A DNA stretch of 64,000 nucleotides from Pelargonium cotyledonis (lineage: Eukaryota > Streptophyta > Magnoliopsida > Geraniales > Geraniaceae), in NCBI GenBank assembly GCA_036897625.1, contig JAYMTA010000004.1:1-64000 (forward strand). Reading direction: 5' to 3'. Position numbers and translations under genes: made by a program. This document shows positions 41,405 through 53,650 of this stretch, in pieces (the first letter of the stretch is position 1; each line of letters begins with the position of its first letter). The notes under the pieces were generated by a model. That model was not told the DNA's origin, ran no database searches, and saw only the letters and a program-made list of their open reading frames with translations.

Positions 41405-41766
41405 ACTTCTTCTTACTTTTCTGCAGACCCTTATTAACATACTTGTTACTCTTTATACCTAGAATACCTCTAGCTTTAGTCCTTACTTGTTTTCTTATGC
41501 TTACTAACTAGATCTACACTCCTTAGCTAGACCAGCTTTCCTAAGACCCAGCCTTCTTATTACTCAGTTTTTATACCTCTTGTTGTACTACCCGCTTTTT
41601 TGTAGCCTTTTAATGATGCTATGGGGTTTCTTCTTGCCTGCTCCCTGCTTTTTAATCGTTGAGGAGGATTGTAACCTAGAAAAGATTTATTATACGTGTA
41701 GTGTAACGGAGGAAAGTTCTTATTTATGGTAATTTCGATAGTACATGGATACCTTATAGCCAGCAT
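41405..41766 (-). pseudogene. Purine-skewed block with short basic frames
   Basis: The minus strand carries a 68-codon frame (41766-41560, ATG start, ending GYKKAGSTTRGIKTE) followed by stops and then another basic frame of about 30 codons ending NKGLQKSKKK at about 41405. Part of it (about 41485-41605) is similar to 53515-53612. It looks like remnants of a repeated basic-protein segment rather than an intact gene. No family is recognised. Confidence 0.3.
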
Positions 41767-42239
41767 ATACTGCTTACTGGAAACCTGAATCTCTTAATAA
41801 GGTAGGCCCGAACCCAAGTGCTTTATATCTTAGAAAGTCTTGTGGTTTACTTCATTCCTCAGGTGTAGGATCATAGGAACCCTTCCTCTTAGAAGCGAAT
41901 AACTAAACTTATGCTGTTCTATCCTTCTTTGCGGGCGTAGGCCTTATAACATACCCCGAAAACTTCTTACTACTCGTGAAAAGTTGAAGCACACTTAGGA
42001 CTCTACCAGCCCGCTCCAGTAAGTTCTTTAAAAGAACCTCTCGAGAATTCCTGACCTAAAAACGAAGCTATACCTATAGCGGAACCCCTTTTCTAATGTA
42101 AAGGTCCAGTAAAGTGCTGGGACGGCTTTGTATGCAAGTAGTATTCAACAAAAGCTGTTTTGCCTTTGCCGTATAACTTAAGTAAAGGATTCTTATCAAC
42201 ATAGAGGAGGTATAAGCCAGCTGCTAAGACTCCTCCTTT

Positions 42240-42309
42240 TAGTGAAAGCTCGATAAACCCGTCTAATATGTAAGACGGGGTCGCGGGTTCAAGTCTTGTT
42301 CTCATTATA
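42240..42309 (+). pseudogene. tRNA-like sequence lacking a D-arm
   Basis: The acceptor AGTGAAA faces TCTCATT with one mismatch. The T-arm GCGGG/TTCAAGT/CTTGT pairs fully if G-T pairs are allowed. A perfect 7-bp hairpin CCCGTCT/AGACGGG with the 8-nt loop AATATGTA stands where the anticodon arm should be. The space for a D-arm is only about ten bases and forms no stem. It could be a deleted tRNA relic or an unusual D-armless organellar tRNA. The identity cannot be read safely because the loop is 8 nt. Confidence 0.4.
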
Positions 42310-44285
42310 TCTACACCCAATATCTCAGTTTTCCCCCTTTCTTCCCGCATATCCTTGATTTTAGGAATCCGTTCTAATAACAACAGCACCCGAGCCCCTC
42401 TCAATTAGAAATTATATTCAGTTTTTAGGATCAAGATTCTGAAAAAAAAAAGCAAAGGTATATTCCCTTTATTTATAGTATCTAGGTTTTCTTCCTCTGT
42501 ACTCCCTATTTTCAAGAATAAATTCTGAATTCTATTATAATCTTATAATCTTTAGTTACCTTTTTTTATTCTAAAGGGGTTAGCTCCGCTTTACTGCTAC
42601 TTCTTAAAAACAAGGTAACCGAACCCCCCCTAATAAGTATTACTATTCAATCAATTCTCCTATTTGCAATAGAAAACTACAAAAAGCTACACGGTTACAA
42701 CATATCTTCTAAAAAGAACCACCCTTAATCATATGCCTCCACGGTAAACCGAGCCACTTTATTATAATTATTTTATATGCTTTCACTTCATTACGATTTC
42801 CTTAATCCCTTTACTTCATTAGCTTCGCTAGAGGTTTCCAACAACTGAACTTTTCAATATCAATAGACAGTTGCGGTCACTATTTGGAACCTACGACTCC
42901 TCAGTTTAACAGCCGAACACTCTACTACTAGTAATTGCTAATTAAGTTAGTTAAACATATTTATTAATTGTCACACATAATGTTGACTCATTTAGCTGCT
43001 TCGCTCCTTCAACTTAAGCTTGTACTATCTAGTGGATATATCCTTAAAAAAGCTAAATAGTAATCGTTATTTCATTTGATATTAGCAAAAAGCCTTAGCT
43101 TATTAAGCACTAGATTACCCTGGATATCCTATGATTCCTGTTTTTATAATTAAGTATACCCCTTATCCCTATGTCAAATGTGAAATGTACAACCGGTGAA
43201 TTGAGCACACAATGTATCGGAGCTCCTAACTTACACCGAGCAACTATTTCTGACCAATTACTGTTTGCTTAAAATGAATATCCCAATATCAATCAACTCA
43301 AATTTAGTAAGCCAGGTTTCCTCTTGTCAAATATTTTCTTAGAGGTTAGTTTAACTAGGCAGGAATGCAAAGACTATACTTTTATTTAATGAGCAGCCGC
43401 TGGCTAAACCCTATTTAAAAGCTTACGTGAAAGGTGGATACAAAAAGTTATTGGTAGATACTTTGAACTAAAAGGGCTTCGGTCATAGAAGATTGATGGT
43501 TCACTCACTGATTTGTCCTAGATCTTGGTGTAGTCAAATCTTATTGTTTTTAATAAACCCTCAAATTATAGAAAGTTAGGAGGTTCGTTCCAGTTCTTGT
43601 TACCTAGTCGGAAGAAAGGGTTTCGAAGTTAAGAAGGTAGCTTTTCTTTCAAATGTATGCCCTCTAAAAAAGGATTTACTCAATAGCATTAGTTTGCTTA
43701 AACTTATCCTAGTAAGAGCCTGGGAAGTTCCAATATTTAGAAAGGCATTAAGCAGTTTTCCTTTTTTTTTTATAGACGTATTTACTAAAAGCTGGCTTAA
43801 CAAACAACCGAATTACTAATATAGAGGAAAAATTCTTGCAACTGAAGTTATAAAGAGGGTATAACGTGCCTTTGATTGGGTCATACAACACATCGACAGA
43901 AGCCTCTTACAAGTTTCAAGAGCGATTCTACAAAGCTATTAGAATTTCCGCAAATATCATAAATTTCTTTAGTTTAGTAAGTTAACACCTAATTGGAGCC
44001 CGGTCCCTCGATTATATTTAAGAAAGGAGGATTTATCAGACATCTGGTATCTGGTAGAGCACTTAAATAACAAAATCCCAAAGAATGTGGAAACAAAAAA
44101 TACAAGTAAATGGTATCCATTATGCTGAATTATAGTCAATATTCTGACTCAAAAGACTATATACTATTACTGAATAAAGGGTTTGCGCTCTCTTTTCTTA
44201 CTGTACCTTTATGGATTTAACTGTTTGTTTTTACGAGTGCTCACTTCTAAGCTCTAAATAAGGCACTTATCCGATCGCTCTTGAG

Positions 44286-44342
44286 AGGCATTCCGAACCG
44301 GGTGAATATAAAACGGGCGCTCTATCGCTGGGCTGGGATATA
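44286..44342 (-). pseudogene. tRNA-like relic
   Basis: The minus strand has the D-arm GCCC-AGCGATA-GAGC with one mismatch, then GCCCGTTTTATATTCACC where the anticodon arm should be and CGGTTCGGAAT as T-loop. The acceptor is unpaired. Confidence 0.4.
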
Positions 44343-45252
44343 GACCCCCTTCGAAAAAGATAGAGGAATATTAAACAGTTACTACATTATATTGTATTTT
44401 TAAGAGCTTGGTGGATTAAGAGATACATCTTATTTTTTTTTTTTTACTTAATAATAATATAATAACAAACCGAGATTGGCCCTTATTTAAACTAAATAGT
44501 GATCTGGAAATATACATTTACGAATTCCAATTTTAGGGTCCGTTTTTCGTACTAATTACTAGTTACTAGGGTTTCAAATATTTTAATATAAAAAGGGTGC
44601 TACCAAACCTATATCTTAGTTAATCCCCTTGGTACTTATACTATCAATGGATAAAATTGCTTATCTTGTGTTTGATACTAAATACTTTATATCGAGATTC
44701 CTATTTTTTTGTTATCCTTTGTGAGATTTTAGGATTTTTGTTATATGTAAGAGTTAACCAAGTGTTTCATTGCACCCTTAATTGTTAGGTTAGTTTTCTT
44801 TTCTTTATATCTCCCGATATTAGACTTCTGTTTTTACCAATTTTTTGTAAATGAAATGGCATAAAAGACACTTGAAAATGCAAAAACTTCTAGTTAAAGA
44901 TAAGGAGAGGCTCGGTTTAATAGGGGTATATAATAATAGAAATTTCATAACTTCAACAAGGACAAGGATAGGCTTGAAACCAAGGCCTTGTTACGAATAA
45001 TAAGAGTTTCTCTATAAATATTAAAAAGGAAGGCTGGGGAATTGGAGCCACTTATGCAAAAGGAGTTATGTAGGGCGTAAAGTTAGCTGCTACCACTTTC
45101 TTGTACTTCGATTATTCATATGAACAGCTTCAGCTTTATTTCTTAAATAATAGAGAACCTATTATTACTTATATAAAAGAACATTACAATTGCAATAGGA
45201 TCTCTCCATACATATATTTTCTAATTTTAGTTATTAGAAAACCCGTAGATAG

Positions 45253-45325
45253 GCTCGGGTAGCTCAGTTGGTAGAGCACTGGACTTTTAATCTAACGTCC
45301 GCAGGTTCAAATCCCATAGCACTAT
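45253..45325 (+). pseudogene. trnK(ttt)-like sequence, defective 3' half
   Basis: Looks like a lysine tRNA. It has a perfect D-stem GCTC/GAGC around AGTTGGTA, an anticodon loop CTTTTAA with a mostly paired stem (CTGGA/TCTAA, one mismatch), and the T-loop TTCAAAT after GCAGG. The 3' strand of the T-stem (CCCAT) and the acceptor end (AGCACTA) do not pair with GCAGG and GCTCGGG. As read it cannot fold as a standard tRNA. It is either decayed or would need its 3' end repaired. After trnfM it is the best preserved tRNA-like sequence in the window. A weaker lysine-like relative lies near 34.7 kb. Confidence 0.6.
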
Positions 45326-45399
45326 TAAGAATAAGAGATAAGCCTACTTCTCCTTATAAGGGTCTCTTGTCTTTCCTCTTTATTAATTCCTTTAGTCCC

Positions 45400-45880
45400 A
45401 ATTCTAAAACAAACAGAACCAATAAGAAAACCTTATCTGTATACTGAAGTATATCTTTACTACTGGACTACCCAGGACTTTCTTTAGCCTCCTATCTATA
45501 CCTTTTTTTACCCGAACCTCTATCTCTACTCGTGATAGCCTTGTTTTCTTAGTCTTCATACCTAAAACCGCTTTCTTAGAACCTGTACCAGTCCCAACTT
45601 TTTGCTTCCTTTCATACTCCCACTCATCATACCCTGTTTTTTTTTACTCTTATTGACTAACTACCTTCTTAGACTTAAACTTGAAAATCAGAAACTGAAA
45701 GCCTTTCTTATGAGTATCCACTAAAAAAAGTCTGTCTATACCTAAGAAAATCCTGCAGTATCCACTTAGAATACCTTTCTTTCATACCTATCTTTCCCAA
45801 GAGCTAGACTCCGCTATCCTCCAATTCTGTATCTTGATAACGGCTTTCTTATGGATACCCTTTCTTAGGACTACTTATTA
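45400..45880 (-). pseudogene. Purine-skewed block, possible decayed coding
   Basis: The plus strand is strikingly pyrimidine-rich for about 500 bp. On the minus strand one frame runs about 150 codons with only four early stops (TAG, TGA, TAA, TAA). Its last stretch (from about 45650 down to 45408) is open for over 70 codons and very basic, including GTGTGSKKAVLGMKTKKTRL. No family is recognised. All three stop types occur, so a simple TAG reassignment would not rescue it. It is probably a relic. A 28-bp piece (45537-45564) recurs inverted at 13914-13941. Confidence 0.35.
45537..45564 (-). repeat. 28-bp repeat, copy of 13914-13941
   Basis: Minus-strand partner of the element at 13.9 kb (27 of 28 bases identical), inside the purine-skewed block. 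Confidence 0.7.
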
Positions 45881-45889
45881 AAGGGAATC

Positions 45890-48800
45890 GTTAAGTAAAG
45901 CAGTAAAAATAAGATACTTTCCATAGAAATTTGGGTAGATTCAATTGTTTAGGAAGGGCCCGAAAGAACTCAAAAAAGAGAGATAAAAAGAAGAATTAAC
46001 AGAGTTAAGTAGTTGACCTAACGAGTTTTCTAGCTAACAAATTCTTATGCTAGTGAATTTATCTTCCAAAATATACCTGGATTTGCTAAACTAAGTCCTG
46101 TTAACTTCATAGCTTGACTGGAGAGAGTCCTTTTTATGACTTACAAATAAGAATACTATCTTTTTAGGAATCCCTTTTATACTTCGTTAAAACCCCTTTT
46201 CCACACATGGAGCGGTTGATATGGCACTCGTTTATATTAAAAAGTTGTTTATCAAAAAAACGGACCAGAACTAGTGATAAAAAGGCAAGGGAGCCCCGTA
46301 TAAATTTCTTTTTCTGATAAATGCTTTTTACATAGGTTTTCCTTACCAAATTTTCAATTACTGATATTCCTCACAGGAAATTGCGTAGTTTTAAGCGAGA
46401 CTATAACTCTCTATTAATTATATTTGCTTCAATAAAAGAATTTATCCCCTCTTAATAAGAAAAATAGAACGCATTGTTTACTCTAAGAAGCAGTAGAAAG
46501 TCAAACTGATAGTAGTACTAACTCTATTTGAACTTGCTTCTTTTGGACTAATAACTCACTTGTAAACTAAGGGCTCATAATATACGCTTTTTCTTAGTCT
46601 GAAGGAAATAGGAAATCTCCTTAATTTTGTCAAAGCACTAACCCGTAATCTTATTAATCGAAAACTCTTTTTTAAGTTAAGATTCATTTCCCGCTAAACT
46701 TCTATGCTATATTAGTTTTCATTCCTTAAAATATCTTAAACTATTCTAATTAAAAACTGTCCAAACGAAATTACTTAAATAGATACAAATTATCTATACC
46801 TAAGAGGAGAACTTTTCAAAAAGGGGGTAGTCTTAAATAAAGAGGTTTCTTTAAAAGGGGTTAATTTCCTAAATTAAGAGGAGATCGAGGTACATAAAAA
46901 CCTAAAGCTGCTATAGCCCTAAAATACGCATTTTAAGTACAAGAAATTGAAAAGGAATTTAATCGGGGTAAGGTACTTTATTTTAGCTTTTCTCGTGTAT
47001 TTAATGAGCCTACTATTGGGAAAGACTTTCTAGTAAGATGTCAACCCATATCAATAAGGCCTGAATTATAAATCAAAAATAAGCGGAATATTCTGTATTA
47101 TTAATTTTAATATAAGGTATGGTTGTAAAAAATTGAGCTAGGCTCTTCACATACTACAAAAGAACCCGGTCTAGTACGAACTCTTTGCATTATTCATATA
47201 GAACTAAGAAACGCAAGAATGCTTGTTTTAACTTAATGTGGCTAGTAGGTTCAAGCTTTTCTGGATCAATGATTTTCGCATTTATACGGTTTCGTGTTGC
47301 TTATAAAGGACTGTACAAGTAATTCGAGTGCGTGGTACTAAAATTTGTTAAAACTAAAAACTTAGTTCTTAATACAGCAAACCCGCAATGTACAATGTAC
47401 GGAAAAGGAGACTCACTTAGACATTAGCAATCAGAGCTTCAAAATAAATTTATAAGAAATCTATGTACAATCATACTTAGTTATTTATAAATAAAGGGGA
47501 TATTCTTCTTTGGAGTGTATTGATAACGTAATATAGACATCTCCTTTGTATACTTGATAAGATTCCACTCTCTTTAAATAGTTTAGAGACTAAAATAGAA
47601 ATCACTTTAGTTTCAAAATCAGAGAGAGATAGAGACTTCAAAAGGGACCATTTATAAGATCTTAATTCATCTCGTTATAGGTCTTTCTAGAATCTATGAC
47701 TACCTTTTCCAGCACTTGAGTCTATATTTTTGAGTTAACTGCCTGTACTTTTTTGTTTTACTTCATTTTATGAGAGCTCTTGTTTGGTTGTTCACTTGTT
47801 AATAACTTGGCCTTAAAAGGTCTACTACTTTGCTTTTTCCAAAAATAAAAATGTCGTAACGAACGGAATGCTAATGGATACGCTTTCTCTGGGATGAGGA
47901 CTCCCAATTATTTTATCCGGTAAGATGTCTACCCACGGGTTATCGGCAACAAAAAAGCATTATACTCCAAAATTTCCCTACTAAACCTATAAAACTCCAG
48001 CTAAAAGCGGCAACTCACGCATACCAAAACCCCTATCCTTTATTTTGAGCATTAAGACTTCTTAGAATACTAATTCGTAAAACTCAACTTAAGGAAATGT
48101 CTGCTTTCAGCAATCCGGAGTCTAATAGGATGCTCTTAAAGCGCGGTATTGACCGTAGAATAGGGATACCCGCTTTTCATTAATAAAGAAGGAGTCTCTT
48201 GCAAACAAACTCACTTAGTAAAAATAGTAAAAAACTCCTCTAATTTATCATAGTTTGTATAATGATTTTTTTACTATACCCTATACTTGAGTGGATTCAG
48301 TGACTATAAAAGAATTCTTAATATCCCAAAAAGGAAATTCATTGCCCATTCTTTAAAAGTGAACTTAGTATATTAAGCAAGATTTACCACTTACTTCTTT
48401 AGGAATATTTATTTAAAGTAATACATCTGTAATGCGTTTTAGAGCGTACCCTTCCCACAAAATAGGTTATCCCAGTTTCCTTCATATTTCAAACTAAAAA
48501 GTACAAAAAAAATACTGACAAGAGGAATACCGGACCTCGTATATTCTGTCTATTTCCTTTTTCTGTCACTAATGTTAGCTATGTCTTGCAAAAAAAGCTT
48601 GTAAAACTTGCGGGCATATTTCGACGTAACAGGATAGCCGCCCTATTCCGTACAAAGAGGGGGCCCTAGGGAGGGGATTCTAGAGAGATTCCTTGAGCAT
48701 AATTAGTGGGCAAGGTTATTCGCACTATACAATTTAGCTCTCAAAAACGCTCCAGACGCTGGAAAGTGTAGCAAGGTAAACAACGATAATAGCTTCCCAA

Positions 48801-50830
48801 CGTATATACCTAAACTTCAGAAACCTGTTTCCGTGGAGTATCTATCAGGGGAAGAATAAGGAATCTCTGCGTTAGAGTATATTACAAAAAGGATTTCAAT
48901 TGTATTATAGTTGTAGAAACTCTATATAAAATTTTTCAGATAATGAGCAAACGTAGAAAAACGCATTCTTAAGTGACTCATATGAGAATAAGTACTTAGA
49001 GTAATCTGGGACTTAAGTAGCCTAGGGAAAGGTGAAGCTTGTTTGTTATTTGTACGGAAAAGGTTCTGCAAATAAGTAAAATTTCTATCTCCTATATTTT
49101 AAAAAGTAGATTTCAGAAATATAAGAGGATCGTACTTCCGGCGGTTTTATCACTAAACTTCAGAACCTGAGCAACCTTAAAATAGTGCGATTTGCTACAA
49201 AAGACAAAACCAGTTTTTTCTTAAAAGAAAAAGGATTTAGATATTAAGGAAAGGTGTTTAAAGAATCTGCTTACTTATTCTTTTAAAGGTTTTAATAATT
49301 TATAGATAGCTATTTTCTTTTATATACCTTTTGTAAATATCTTTCCTTAAGAAGTGCTTATTCTGTAGTTTTTAGAAAAGTCGAAGTAGGCTTCTTTGTT
49401 TTAAGCGGTTTACTTTGAATTGTCAAAGGTTTAACGGACCGCCTTTCTTTTCTTGGAAACCAATAGCTTATAGTAAGAGTAGAATACTCTATATTATAGA
49501 CTTCATATCAAATATCCAAAAATGCATCTTAGGAGTGAAGAGGCCCTTACCAAATTAAAGAATTACGATTTTATTACTCACCAGCCTTTTACTTTGTTCA
49601 AGGAGTCCTTGTTTTTATGTGAAGAAAGATTAAGATACTAGGAATCCGCAATAACTAGATTGCTATGGGCACTTACTTATAGAGTAGGGGTTTTATGAAA
49701 ACTACTAGAATGAGGTTTAGACTATTATTAAGGCACACAAGGAGACCGCTTCCCAATTATACGGAATTATAGACACCAGATAAAATCATTTAGCGGATCC
49801 TATATTAAACTTTTTCTTAGAAGCTCCCAATCAATCAGCTATACTTTCAATTCCCTGTCTTTACTAATACTCCTTTGGTTAGAGAGAGAAATTCTCATAC
49901 CACTATTCGTACTAAAAGTCCCCGGTGTCCAAGAGAGAGATCTCCTCCCTTCCCGAGATAAATAAGATATAAGTCATTTTGAATCATGTAATTAATAGTC
50001 ATTTATCTAGCTCTTATCGTTCTCAAAAACATATTAAAGGTGTCCTTTTTATACATTAAGTCGAGTTATTTCGGAATTTCTTTTTTTCAGTATTATTTGC
50101 ATTTTAGTATTAATAAAACAGAATTTTTAAGGCTTTTTAAATAGAGAAAAGACAGTACATTACACGTATGATATAATACTTAATTACATGAATGGAATTG
50201 TACCTATGTCTACCCTGCGATTCTGAACACAAAAAAGCGCTTTTTTATATTTTATACGAGTAATATTTTCCTATTATGGTATAATATCTAACCTTTCCTC
50301 ACTGGAACAAAACCTTAAAATAAATACTTAAAGTTTCCTTGTCTGTGGATGTTATGAAAACCTTTTACTAAATTACTCAACTTACTTCGACTTATTTCAA
50401 GATTTCCTTTCCTACCTATAGGTTTTCTTTAAAGAATTATTCTGTAGAAAGGGTCTAAGATAACTTGTGAACTATATTCCCTTTGGGGTATATAAATTCT
50501 TTTGCTAACAATGAGTGTTAAAGTCTTGTTTCAGATCTACTTAGGGTTTTTATGTTTCCCAGGGGTCAATTTTGTTTAACACACAAGCGCAATATTAGTA
50601 AGAATGTGGATAAATATTCTTACTTAAAAGGATTCCTTAAAAGGGCTGCTTCCTGTAATTATCCTAATGAGGGCCCTACAATATTAGAGTCCAAATAAAA
50701 ACGTTTATACTTTATAGATGATATGAAATAGAGCATCGTAACTTTTATGGGTTAACCTTCTTTTCAAGAAAAAGTCAAGAATTCATGATAGAAGAGGCGT
50801 GTTGTATCAGTACGACAAGCATTTTGTTAT
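45890..50830. other. No gene recognised
   Basis: AT-rich with motif variants. A T-loop-like GGTTCAAGC near 47250 has no tRNA around it. Confidence 0.45.
49600..49610. repeat. Near-palindromic motif AAGGAGTCCTT
   Basis: Third exact copy of the motif, again in unrelated surroundings. Confidence 0.6.
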
Positions 50831-50835
50831 AAACA

Positions 50836-50907
50836 TCTAGAATCGCAAGCGGTAGAACACCCTGCAAAGCTATTAAATGTTGTTGGTTCAAGTCGTGTCA
50901 GCTATAG
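50836..50907 (+). pseudogene. tRNA-like relic, possibly Cys(gca)
   Basis: Contains AAGCGGTAGAACA in the D-arm position, CTGCAAA in the anticodon-loop position (anticodon GCA) and GGTTCAAGTC as T-loop. T-stem and acceptor pairing are poor. About 43 nt after the T-loop is GGGTGTAAAAAG, which also follows the tRNA-like sequence at 57.3 kb. Confidence 0.4.
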
Positions 50908-52760
50908 TAAAACTTTACTTTCCGATCGTGGGTGTAAAAAGACCCGAAAAGAAACTAAAAAAACTCGGATTTATACAAGCAATGTTACCTATAAACAATG
51001 CTAAAACACAGTTCTTAGAGCTCCCCACTGTTCCCTAGTATTCTATTGTTGACGAAAAGCCACTTGAATACAAAAAGTTAGGTCCTTTTAGAGCAGGTCT
51101 ACCACACCTTAAAGTAAAGAGCTGTAGAATACATATCGTTAACAGTATCTCCTGCATGACTGGAGAGTTAGCAGATAAAGAAAAAATAAGCTCGAGTAAC
51201 ATACGTGATGAGTATGAAAGTTCTATTAGTAATGGTCACACTAACTAACGAATGAAAGCGGGTCGAAGAAGTTTTGTCGAGGTCTCCTTTCGGTACTATA
51301 TAATCTAGCGGTCTTTTATTCCCTTATAAACAAAAGGTGAGTAAAAGTTTTAATTGGTTAGTAGTTTCATATTTGCAATTGCTGTAGTTTGTTTAAACTC
51401 AAGGTTTTCAAATAGCAGCTGGCGTCATACTCATTTTGTCTAGGCTTTTTAACTAATATTTATGAATCCATGTTAACACATCAATTTTTTATAAAGCGAA
51501 AATGAAAATAAATTAACTTCTTACTTTTGCGTTTTTTATTCTCTTTTTTATTTTATCCGGTATACTAAAAACTACTAAAATGACCCTGATTTCTACATAT
51601 AAGAAAGTCCCTGTTAAGCGCATGTTCTCTTTACTTTTATAGAGTATCTAATTTTTACCGCGCTGCTAAGAGAGCTCTCTTTACTAGACCCATATACTAA
51701 CCCGTGTTTATCGACCGATAATATATGTATAGCTTTTTTTACTTGTATATTATAAATTATTAAGGGACTGCACTAATACTGTGTGCGAAACTAATAGTTT
51801 GCTTAATGAGCAAGGAATCTCTAAACTTATAATTACGAAATTCTAATATAGGTTTTTAACTCACTTCATTTAATACGGAAACAGATTAATATAGAACAAG
51901 CAAGTTGGTCTCAATAATTTTCTATAAAAAACGCACGTTTCGACTTACTTCGGGAGTTTGGTTGATTTCTCCTTGGTAACTCTCCTATATTTCTTGTTTT
52001 TCTAATGAAACCAGACTCATAAAAAGAACTCAACACGTAAACCCTTGCTTTTTTTAACACCAAAAATTTTTTTTTAGATTATTAAGAGATTTCATTCGAA
52101 AAAAGTAGATACTTATTTTGCTATTCCCAAGCTTGTACTAGTGTATATTAAAGATATCTTTATGAATTAGGACCCTTTTTTAGTAAACTTTGCCCAGGAT
52201 TCTCTATCCAAGCAGTGTAACCTCAAACCATTACCACTAGTTAAGAATTTTTTGTGTAAGTCCTGGGAGTCAACTTAATAATTTAATTTACCAAGAATAA
52301 AGCGTTCATAATGCCTTTATACAATAGCTTAGCAATCTTGTAAGAAGAATACTCTTAGTTATCCTTGGCTAAGTTTTTAGTTATTCTAGGAAGTCTCATT
52401 ATTGCACCCTTTTTCTTGAGTCAGAATAGTAAAGGAAAACTCGGTTTTAAAATAACAAGGCTTTTCTCTATTTCGTATTACTAAATTGTATCAACATCAC
52501 GAGTCTTTAAAGATGCTACAAAACCCTCCTTTGAATACGTATCAATTGTAGGCATGCTAGACAAAAAAACTACCTGGTAAGCGTGGAAAGAACAAAATTC
52601 AAATAGTAATTACGTAATTAAGGAACAGCCCAGTTGTGATGTCCGAGAATGGGGTCAAAAAAGCTATGCCCTGAGGTGTCATTTATTGATTTTTATTCGT
52701 TGTTTTCTAATCCCAGCATTTCATTAAAGGGTGCGGTGTTGGAATAGCTTGCGCTTGCCT

Positions 52761-52828
52761 TAATAATGAACCTACGACCGTTTTATTTAGGTCAAAAGAA
52801 AGATGCTCTACCACTGAGCTATACAAAA
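52761..52828 (-). pseudogene. tRNA-like relic with intact D-arm
   Basis: On the minus strand the D-arm GCTC-AGTGGTA-GAGC is perfect. The usual spacing then leads to GGTCGTAGGTTCATT, a damaged T-arm. The anticodon region (TTTCTTTTGACCTAAA) forms no clean stem and the acceptor ends do not pair. Identity is uncertain. Confidence 0.45.
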
Positions 52829-53514
52829 AAGGGTTCCTTTTCCTTCTTGTATAAGTCGAAAGCCTTGTGTCTTAATCGCACGGAATTATGCTTTTAGCTA
52901 CTACATTGATAATCCTGCTTAGGAAATTTAGTTGTTGTAGGGAGAGTTCTCGGGTATTATAGGGTGCGCGCCTTATTTAACGGATTTTCATATACTATAA
53001 CACACACAAGTATCGGGATTAGTCCTACGATATACAAATAGACTTCTTTTGACTAGGAAAAATCTTTGATTTGTATTTAGTAAAAACCGTCCCTTTCGGA
53101 AACCCCAGGGCCTCGGGTTATAATGTCTTGCTTATACCTTTTGATTCAAGAAGTGAAATTCAACTTATAACATTTTAATAAGATTACTTGAGAGTTAAGG
53201 CAAAAACTTTTATCAAAGTAAGTCCAGATACCAATACCAAAGATGTTGAATTTAAGAGTATTTTTGCAACAAGGCTTTTACCAAGATTTAGTTTCTGGAA
53301 GGAGATCCTAATTATTATACCTTTTTAATAAGGGTGCATACCGGGAAGTTCTAGGCTAGGTAAAGTGTTATTTAAAACTCAGGTTTATCGTGTAGAAGCA
53401 AGAGCTAATTCTTTTTTCTTAAAAAGCCGAGCAATCTTTATATAATAATAAGGAATAACTAATACCAATCCTGTAATAATAAAAATACTGAGTGTAGTCA
53501 CATCTCTTTACCCC

Positions 53515-53650
53515 TTTGTGTTAGTAAGTAAAGTCATAATTTTCTTACTAAACCCTTAACTACTGGTTAGATCAGCTTTCTTAGCTGCTATACTACCCGC
53601 TTTCCTTGTAGCTAAACTCTTACCTTCCTTCTAGAAAAAAGGGACCTCTC
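53515..53650 (-). repeat. Diverged copy of the 41.5 kb purine-skewed segment
   Basis: Shares TACTACCCGCTT (53591-53602 and 41586-41597), the following TTGTAGC, CAGCTTTC(C/T)TA and CTTACTAA with the 41.5 kb block, separated by indels. On the minus strand it reads KSLATRKAGSIAAKKADLTS before a stop, comparable to KKAGSTTRGIKTE at the other copy. This is an old dispersed repeat. Confidence 0.45.

Noticed and set aside
42093-42404. 103-codon minus-strand frame
   Set aside because: It runs antisense through the tRNA-like sequence at 42240-42309, so its MRTRLEPATPSY part is simply the complement of a tRNA T-arm and anticodon hairpin.
47161-47280. Stretch with CCCGGTCTAGTACGAAC, briefly considered as an LSU rRNA fragment
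   Set aside because: Only a few bases match conserved rRNA cores and no neighbouring conserved helix is present.
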